From contig JAABPS010000054.1 in NCBI GenBank assembly GCA_011391835.1, forward strand, positions 1 to 11,685: a stretch of DNA of 11,685 bases, written 5' to 3'. Positions 7,139 to 11,685 of the stretch are shown one piece after another; positions within the stretch are counted from its first letter, which is position 1; the number at the start of each line of letters is the position of its first letter. The notes below the pieces were generated by a model. It saw nothing but the letters and a program-made list of their open reading frames with translations, had not been told where the DNA came from and made no database searches. A program made the translations under genes and the position numbers. The stretch is from Desulfobacteraceae bacterium. GTDB lineage: Bacteria > Desulfobacterota > Desulfobacteria > Desulfobacterales > JAABPS01.

Positions 7139-7180
7139 GACAGGTCCTAAGAGCAGGATATGAGCCGATTAAGACCTGTC
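7139..7180 (+). promoter_or_regulatory. Leader hairpin just upstream of the kinase gene
   Basis: GACAGGTC (7139-7146) is a perfect inverted match to GACCTGTC (7173-7180), and TAA (7148-7150) and TTA (7169-7171) roughly extend the stem inward. It lies 32 bp before the kinase start and encloses the possible leader ORF start at 7160. If transcribed, it could modulate kinase translation. It matches no riboswitch class that I recognise. Confidence 0.4.
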
Positions 7181-7213
7181 TGTCCTGAGCAACCTCTGAA
7201 CAGGGTGATGTAA
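7160..7213 (+). CDS. Possible 17-residue leader peptide
   Basis: ATG 7160 opens a frame of 17 codons (MSRLRPVCPEQPLNRVM) ending in TAA at 7211-7213. That TAA shares its last base with the kinase ATG (TAATG), an arrangement typical of translational coupling. The possible ribosome binding site is weak (AAGAG at 7149-7153). The start lies in the loop of the 7139-7180 hairpin. It may simply be chance; no protein family is recognised. Confidence 0.25.
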   Translation: MSRLRPVCPEQPLNRVM

Positions 7214-10062
7214 TGAATGTAAAAGTTATGATTGCAGACGACAACAGCGCAAATCGCCAATTGCTGAAAAGCTTGTTCGAAGGCGAGGGCTGGGATGTCC
7301 GTATAGCAGAGAATGGCAAAGCCTGCCTGGATATGGCCAAGACTCAACGGCCTGACCTCATAGTCTCTGAGATCCTGATGCCTGTCATGGATGGCTATAC
7401 CCTGTGCCGGGAATGTAAATCGGATGAGAACCTCAAATCAGTCCTGTTTGTTTTCTATACGGCCTCACGCATAGAACCAAAGGATGAAAAATATGCGATT
7501 GATCCCGGAGCTGACCTATTCATTCTCAAGCCCCAGAAACCGGAAATACTGATCAAGATACTGATCGATCTATTGGATGAAAAGAATTCGGTATATTCTA
7601 GAATGTCAAAATCAATGGTGGAAGAGAAGCAATTATTAAGACGGCATAATGAGAGTATTTACAGCAAGCTCGAAGAGAAAATGCATGAGCTGGAAAGCGC
7701 CAATCAGCAATTGCGGATATTGGAGGAAAAATATCGCCTGAGCTTTGAGAATGTAATGGATGTTATTATTATGGTTGATACAGATCTCAAGGTTTTGAGT
7801 GTTTCTCCAAGCGCGGAGAGGATATTGGGATACAATCTCCAGGATTACATCGGCCGATCAATTTCTGATTTGGCACATATCTTTACGCCGGAATCAGCTG
7901 AGCAAGTTATAGCCGATGTAAGTTTGATCTTAAAGGGTGAAACTATTCCGGCGACGATTTATCGGCTTATCGCAAAGGATGGGACCATAAAATATGGTGA
8001 ATTCAGCGGATCTCCCATTAAACGCGATGGCAAGATCATCGGTGTTATTTCCGTTGCCCGCGACATCACGGATCGAAAGCGGGCGGAGGAGGCACAGGCA
8101 GAGAGCGAAAAAAAATACAGGCTTATTGCTGAAAAGATGACGGATATTGTATGGATTATGGACATGAATCTGCGCACTCTCTATATAAGCCCGTCAATAG
8201 AAACGACGCTTGGATTTAGCCCGGAAGAACGGATGGCACAGGATGTCCATGAACAACTGACTCCGGCATCGATGTCTTTGGCGCTGGACGTTCTGGCACG
8301 AGAACTTGCTTTGGAGCAACAGGGTCAGGCAGATCCTGAAAAGAAAATCACTATTGAATTGGAGTATTATCATAAGGACGGCTCTACCCGCTGGATCGAG
8401 AATATCATTAGCGGAATCAGAGATAATCAAGGAATTCCAATCGGGTTGCATGGAGTGTCCAGGGACATCACCAAACGCAGGCAGATGGAGGAGGCACTGC
8501 GGGAAAGCGAAAAAAAATACAGGGAGCTGGTAGATTTCCTGCCGATTTCGCTGTTCGAGATCGACTTTAAAGGCAATGCCATTTCAGCAAATCCCGCCAT
8601 CTTTGAAACCTTTGGATACGCACAATCTGATCTCAAAACAAGTTCCCCAAATCCTGCTGTTTTTGAAACCTCCGGATATACACAATCTGATCTTGAAAAA
8701 AGTCAGAATAAATTTCCAATTATTATTCCCGGTGAACAGGAGAGACTGGCAAGGAACCTTAAGATGCTGGTAAAAGGGGAAAAGAAGGGTCCATCCGAGT
8801 ACACGGGGATTCGAAAAGACGGCAGCACTTTTCCGTTCTTAATCTATCCAGGTGTCGTCATGCACAAGGGGAAGCCAGTAGGAGTGAGAGGCGCCATCAT
8901 TGATCTAACAGACCGTAAACGGATAGAAGAGTCTCTCAAGAAAAGCAATCTGAGTTTGGCCGAGGCGCAGCGGATCGCGCACATCGGAAACTGGGAATGG
9001 GATATTGAAAGCGATAGCATGTACTGGTCCGACGAGATCCATCGAATCGTAATGAGTACGTCTCAGATGTTTGACGAAACCCGCGAAACATTTTTCGAGC
9101 TTGTTTTTCCCGAAGAAAGGGAACTGGTAAAAAAAGCCCTTGAAAAAGTAATGAATGAGAAAGCAGTAAGTGAAATTGAACATCGCATCGTCCGACGTGA
9201 CGGCGCGGTGCGTGAAGTCCGTCAAATACTGGAACCCATTATTGATAATGCCGGTAATATCGTCAGGGTGGTCGGTATCATACAGGATGTTACTGAAAAA
9301 AATCAGGCGGAAAGAGACCTGCAAAAAGCGAGAGACCAGTTGCTTCAGTCGGAAAAGCTCGCTTCCATAGGTCGATTATCCACGGGCGTTGCCCATGAGA
9401 TTCTCAATCCCTTAAATATTATCTCAATGGAATTGCAGATACTGCAGGCCATGGGAAACATGCCTATTGAAGCGCTGGAAGAATTAGAAATCTGCACGGC
9501 TCAAATCAGCCGCATCGCCCGAATTTCGGAAAATCTCAAACAGATATCCCGCATACCCGAAAAGAAGATTGCTATGGCCGATATCAACGACACCATCGCT
9601 TATATCCTGAGTTTGTACGCAACGCAGTTGAAGATTGAGGGTATAGAAACAGAAGTGCAATACCAGTCGGATTTGCCGATAATTGAAATAGATATAAAGA
9701 GGATAGAGCAGGTTATCCTGAATTTGATTTCTAACGCCGCAGATTCCATGGAGGGGAAAGAGAAAAAGGTGTTGCGCATAATAACGGAGATGGAAACGGT
9801 GTCCGGGAATGAAGATCATCTGAAAATAACGATCGCTGATACAGGAACGGGTATCAAGAGTGAACATATGTTGAAAATCTTTGATCCATTTTTTACCACC
9901 AAGGAGCAGGGAAAAGGAACGGGACTGGGGCTTTCCATATCGTATGGCATCATACATGATCATGGTGGCATTATCTGGGCTGAGAACAATGAATCGGGAG
10001 GCGCCTCTTTTTATATCAGTCTTCCTGTGAGAAAAAACATAGATAAAAATCATAAATTATAA
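7213..10062 (+). CDS. Hybrid sensor histidine kinase, REC-PAS4-HisKA-HATPase
   Basis: 949 residues; ATG 7213 follows AGGGTGA at 7202-7208. Order: receiver (about 3-125), coiled coil (about 135-178), PAS1 (176-293), PAS2 (300-430), PAS3 (434-575), PAS4 (581-703), HisKA (710-783) and HATPase (830-941). The phosphoryl-accepting His728 lies in GVAHEILNPL. QVILNLISNAADSM is the N box, DTGTGI the G1 box, and GKGTGLGL the G2 box, so the kinase core looks active. No transmembrane helix or signal peptide is seen, so it is a cytoplasmic sensor reading PAS ligands or redox state. The receiver keeps Asp9/Asp10, Thr83 and Lys106, but the phosphoacceptor position is Glu53 (PDLIVSEILMPVMDG). PAS3 contains a 20-residue tandem duplication. 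A stand-alone receiver gene downstream is the likely output partner. The signal is unknown. Confidence 0.92.
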   Translation: MNVKVMIADDNSANRQLLKSLFEGEGWDVRIAENGKACLDMAKTQRPDLIVSEILMPVMDGYTLCRECKSDENLKSVLFVFYTASRIEPKDEKYAIDPGADLFILKPQKPEILIKILIDLLDEKNSVYSRMSKSMVEEKQLLRRHNESIYSKLEEKMHELESANQQLRILEEKYRLSFENVMDVIIMVDTDLKVLSVSPSAERILGYNLQDYIGRSISDLAHIFTPESAEQVIADVSLILKGETIPATIYRLIAKDGTIKYGEFSGSPIKRDGKIIGVISVARDITDRKRAEEAQAESEKKYRLIAEKMTDIVWIMDMNLRTLYISPSIETTLGFSPEERMAQDVHEQLTPASMSLALDVLARELALEQQGQADPEKKITIELEYYHKDGSTRWIENIISGIRDNQGIPIGLHGVSRDITKRRQMEEALRESEKKYRELVDFLPISLFEIDFKGNAISANPAIFETFGYAQSDLKTSSPNPAVFETSGYTQSDLEKSQNKFPIIIPGEQERLARNLKMLVKGEKKGPSEYTGIRKDGSTFPFLIYPGVVMHKGKPVGVRGAIIDLTDRKRIEESLKKSNLSLAEAQRIAHIGNWEWDIESDSMYWSDEIHRIVMSTSQMFDETRETFFELVFPEERELVKKALEKVMNEKAVSEIEHRIVRRDGAVREVRQILEPIIDNAGNIVRVVGIIQDVTEKNQAERDLQKARDQLLQSEKLASIGRLSTGVAHEILNPLNIISMELQILQAMGNMPIEALEELEICTAQISRIARISENLKQISRIPEKKIAMADINDTIAYILSLYATQLKIEGIETEVQYQSDLPIIEIDIKRIEQVILNLISNAADSMEGKEKKVLRIITEMETVSGNEDHLKITIADTGTGIKSEHMLKIFDPFFTTKEQGKGTGLGLSISYGIIHDHGGIIWAENNESGGASFYISLPVRKNIDKNHKL
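8590..8709 (+). repeat. 60-bp tandem duplication inside PAS3 of the kinase
   Basis: Units 8590-8649 and 8650-8709 are in frame and match at 43 of 60 bases. The protein units begin NPAIFETFGYAQSDL (from residue 460) and NPAVFETSGYTQSDL (from residue 480), with 13 of 20 residues identical. This is the helical NPA...GY...DL stretch that occurs once in an ordinary PAS domain. Several differences are synonymous, so the duplication is not recent. Confidence 0.9.
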
Positions 10063-10066
10063 TAAA

Positions 10067-10145
10067 ATGAAGAAGGTTGGAATTGATTCTCACTGTTGAT
10101 GATGAAATCCATGTTATGATACTTTTGAAGAAGTTTCTGATTTAA
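10067..10145 (+). pseudogene. Remnant of a response-regulator receiver N-terminus
   Basis: In the frame of 10086-10145 the sequence reads ILTVDDEIHVMILLKKFLI and then TAA, which is a receiver-domain first strand and helix with the acidic pair. An ATG encoding MKK at 10067-10075 lies upstream in another frame, as if a frameshift separates it from the rest. Ten of 18 residues match the start of the intact receiver downstream (ILVIDDEEHF...). Nothing recognisable as the remainder of a receiver follows. It is probably a decayed or truncated copy lying between the kinase and the intact receiver. Confidence 0.5.
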
Positions 10146-10194
10146 TAAAGACAAATCCCAAAGTCGCGGTCTTTATACACAAGGAGCACGCAAT

Positions 10195-10575
10195 ATGTCT
10201 GTGAAAAAAATACTCGTTATTGACGATGAAGAACATTTTTGCCGTGCCCTGAAGAAGGGTCTCGAGATGAAAAGCACTTTCAAGGTGCTGACTGCAACAC
10301 GAGGTGAGGAAGGGATGCGGCTGGCGGGTATTGAGAAACCGGATTTAATCCTGCTCGACATTATGATGCCAGGTATGGCAGGCACCGAAATGGCGGAAGA
10401 ATTATCTGAGAATCCTGTTACCAGTTCCATTCCCATTATATTTGTGACGGCTATTGTCAAGGAGGATGAAGTCAGGAAAAGGAGCGGTGTTTCCGGAGGA
10501 CGGACCTTCGTAGCCAAGCCTGTTAAAATCGATGAACTGATTAAGAAAATGAACGCAGTCCTGCCTCATGCCTGA
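10195..10575 (+). CDS. Stand-alone response-regulator receiver protein
   Basis: 126 residues; ATG 10195 follows a strong AAGGAG at 10181-10186 with eight bases between. The protein is a single receiver domain: acidic pair Asp10/Asp11, phosphoacceptor Asp55 in PDLILLDIMMPGMAG, Thr85 in FVTA and Lys108 in AKPVK. There is no output domain, as in CheY- or Spo0F-like proteins, so it passes phosphate on or acts by protein contact in the cytoplasm. It lies 132 bp after the kinase on the same strand with a receiver remnant between, so it is a plausible phosphorylation target of His728. The usual Asp-Gly after the Pro-Gly-Met of this loop is Ala-Gly (AG at 62-63). The receiver assignment is secure, the pairing is inferred. 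Confidence 0.9.
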   Translation: MSVKKILVIDDEEHFCRALKKGLEMKSTFKVLTATRGEEGMRLAGIEKPDLILLDIMMPGMAGTEMAEELSENPVTSSIPIIFVTAIVKEDEVRKRSGVSGGRTFVAKPVKIDELIKKMNAVLPHA

Positions 10576-10609
10576 GTTTTTGCATGATTTGAACCGAAAC
10601 AGCGAGCGC

Positions 10610-10651
10610 ATTCCCGCCGAAGGTCCGCCATGGTGGACTTGCGGCGGGATT
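10610..10651. repeat. G+C-rich palindrome, REP-like hairpin 1
   Basis: The two 21-base arms are gapless and meet at CCATGG (10628-10633). They include TCCCGCCG (10612-10619) against CGGCGGGA (10642-10649), and GTCC (10623-10626) against GGAC (10635-10638). Only one or two positions are mismatched, with G:T wobbles at two more. There is no T run on the plus side. Confidence 0.65.
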
Positions 10652-10689
10652 AGCGAACAAAATAAAAACAGATTATATTCCTTGCGGTC

Positions 10690-10725
10690 GAAGATTCCCA
10701 GTCCGCTCATGCGGCGGGGAGCTTC
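10690..10725. repeat. G+C-rich imperfect hairpin, REP-like hairpin 2
   Basis: GAAG (10690-10693) pairs with CTTC (10722-10725), TCCC (10696-10699) with GGGGA (10716-10720) allowing a slip, and CCGC (10703-10706) with GCGG (10711-10714) around a TCAT loop. It lies 38 bp from hairpin 1. A pair of this kind resembles the paired palindromes of REP/BIME-type elements; the family was not verified. Confidence 0.5.
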
Positions 10726-10942
10726 AAACAAAGGACCGTCATATTCCTGTAAGCGTGCGACACACTCATTGCTGGAGTCGTACCTATAATTTTCCAATTG
10801 TTCGGAGGAATACAGCTTCTGATGTTCAAATTTATGTATGGGGCCTGTTGTTGACTTGATAAACTGACCCTTCGCTATTTTGTTTGGGTGCCTGGAGGCG
10901 TGATCGCTTTCCCTTTCCTGATTGTTTTTCAAATTCCTCTCT

Positions 10943-11608
10943 CTATCTTACCCAGCGTACAAACATCTCGACAGGATCGCGTTTTCTTTCAAAGTTGTTT
11001 ACCGGGGAGTTATTATCTGGCCATCCAAGAGCAGTTCCAATAATGATCCTCCTGCTTTCAGGCACATTAAAAATCCTGCGTATAATTTGCGGATAGGATA
11101 CAGATGCGGCAAGAGAAATGGTGCCGAGTCCCTTTGCATGAGCCAGTAGTTTAAAAGTCTGTATAAAAATGCCCACATCAAGCATGGCATATTCAAGAAG
11201 GATGTCCTTGTTCACTACTACAATCAGAAGAGCACTGGCATTAAAAAGAGAGAACATGTCTCCATAGTAATTCATCCTTCCGATTTTATCTTCCCGGGGA
11301 ATTGAAAGTGATGTCAGAACGCTCTTCCCCACGTCCATATATCTTTTTTTTAATGTCTCCGGCCATTTTTCCGGCATGGGAACATCCGGTTCCGATTTTT
11401 CCCCGGACATGAGGGCCTCCCGGTTTTCCTTTTTAAAGCGCTCAAGGGCTTCACCGGTAGCCACCACGAATTCATACTGCTGCGTATTTCCCCACGATGG
11501 AACCCATAAAGCGTCGCTGATGAGTTCCCGGATTGTTTCTTCCGGAACCCTCTCCGGAAGAAATTTTCTTATGCTTCTCCTGTTTTTAACGGCTTCATTT
11601 ATATCCAT
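10943..11608 (-). CDS. Nitroreductase-family FMN oxidoreductase
   Basis: 221 residues on the minus strand; ATG at 11608-11606, with AGGAGA (minus strand, 11619-11614) five bases upstream. The N-terminus has NRRSIRKF (9-16), the FMN-phosphate-binding Arg-Arg-Ser signature. PSWGNTQQYEFVV (37-49) is the PS..N.Q flavin loop. GLGTISL (160-166) and GTALGWPDNNSP (191-202) are the C-terminal family motifs. Family members are usually homodimers that bind FMN and use NAD(P)H to reduce nitroaromatics, quinones or other acceptors in the cytoplasm. The physiological substrate cannot be read. It is transcribed toward the response-regulator gene and appears to be a single-gene unit with its own promoter. 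Confidence 0.88.
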   Translation of the reverse strand: MDINEAVKNRRSIRKFLPERVPEETIRELISDALWVPSWGNTQQYEFVVATGEALERFKKENREALMSGEKSEPDVPMPEKWPETLKKRYMDVGKSVLTSLSIPREDKIGRMNYYGDMFSLFNASALLIVVVNKDILLEYAMLDVGIFIQTFKLLAHAKGLGTISLAASVSYPQIIRRIFNVPESRRIIIGTALGWPDNNSPVNNFERKRDPVEMFVRWVR

Positions 11609-11654
11609 ATGTTTCTCCTAATAATATCCTGCTTTATTGATGAATATGCATTGA

Positions 11655-11683
11655 AAGCTACGCGCTACGGCAAAATATGTCAA
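11655..11683 (-). promoter_or_regulatory. Candidate sigma70-type promoter of the nitroreductase gene
   Basis: On the minus strand TTGACA (11683-11678) is a perfect -35, followed by a 17-bp spacer and TAGCTT (11660-11655) as a weak -10. It lies about 50 bp from the start codon, a sensible distance. The -10 matches the consensus poorly, so support is moderate. Confidence 0.4.
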
Positions 11684-11685
11684 AC

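Larger units (their letters stand above)
6677..7212. other. Gene-free stretch before the kinase: palindrome and leader
   Basis: No convincing gene was found here; the frame at 6773-7006 encodes no recognisable protein and lies across a palindrome. The stretch holds a ~142-bp imperfect palindrome (6737-6878) bracketed by ACGAGTTAGT at 6729-6738 and 6912-6921. An A+T-rich zone follows (about 7000-7110), with TATAAT at 7031-7036 and 7066-7071. A hairpin and a possible leader ORF sit next to the kinase start. A kinase promoter probably lies in the A+T-rich zone, but no well-spaced -35/-10 pair is visible. Confidence 0.6.
10576..10942. other. Convergent gene-free stretch with REP-like hairpins
   Basis: The receiver gene (+) and the nitroreductase gene (-) converge on this region. 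It holds two G+C-rich hairpins (10610-10651 and 10690-10725) separated by an A+T-rich linker. No canonical terminator with a T run is seen for either gene, though the hairpins could end transcription. A minus-strand frame runs through most of it from TTG 10932, but it matches no family I know and runs on antisense into the receiver gene. Confidence 0.6.

Noticed and set aside
9484..10053. 189-codon minus-strand frame inside the kinase gene
   Set aside because: It is antisense to the HisKA/HATPase region, whose motifs are unmistakable on the plus strand, and has no family features.
10568..10789. 73-codon plus-strand frame overlapping the receiver stop
   Set aside because: It overlaps the receiver stop as a coupled gene would, but it translates the REP-like hairpins and shows no protein features.
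10402..10932. 176-codon minus-strand frame downstream of the nitroreductase
   Set aside because: It starts at TTG, runs through both hairpins and continues antisense into the receiver gene. A purine-rich GAGAGGAA precedes the TTG, so a short decayed gene cannot be fully excluded, but no family is recognised.

Overview
The window reads as chromosomal DNA of a Gram-negative, metabolically versatile bacterium, most likely a deltaproteobacterium (Desulfobacterota; Desulfobacterales- or Syntrophobacterales-like). This is inference. It rests on moderate G+C, a multi-PAS hybrid kinase whose N-terminal receiver resembles kinases common in that group, a HEAT-repeat/HD-GYP gene pair, and abundant palindromic intergenic elements. 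No rRNA, tRNA, CRISPR array, transposase or phage gene was seen.

Left part (1-2657), lipid-related genes: the 3' end of an RND/MMPL-type exporter, a 304-residue 3-hydroxyacyl-CoA dehydrogenase family protein with an altered active-site motif, and a first LPLAT-family acyltransferase that starts at TTG. Middle (2781-5820): a HEAT-repeat protein overlaps an HD-GYP protein by 29 bp, and their N-terminal ~100 residues look like versions of one domain. A second LPLAT acyltransferase (6053-6676) follows. The two acyltransferases match at 138 of the first 200 residues without gaps, and each is preceded by a copy of the same 61-bp sequence (49 of 61 bases identical). An acyltransferase unit with its upstream DNA was therefore duplicated and now brackets the HEAT/HD-GYP pair. 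A link between lipid acylation and cyclic-di-GMP-type signalling is suggested by position only.

Right part (6677-11685): a 536-bp gene-free stretch contains a ~142-bp imperfect palindrome and, next to the kinase start, a hairpin and a possible 17-codon leader ORF. The 949-residue kinase is REC, coiled coil, four PAS domains, HisKA, HATPase. Two features are odd: the receiver carries Glu53 where the phosphoacceptor Asp is expected, and PAS3 holds a 60-bp tandem duplication. A decayed receiver fragment and then an intact stand-alone receiver follow, and the latter is the likely phosphorylation partner. A convergent intergenic region holds two G+C-rich REP-like hairpins, and a nitroreductase-family gene lies on the minus strand.

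The best candidates for something undescribed are the duplicated acyltransferase modules around the HEAT/HD-GYP pair, the shared N-terminal domain of that pair, and the Glu-substituted receiver kinase. I see no complete new defence or mobile system.
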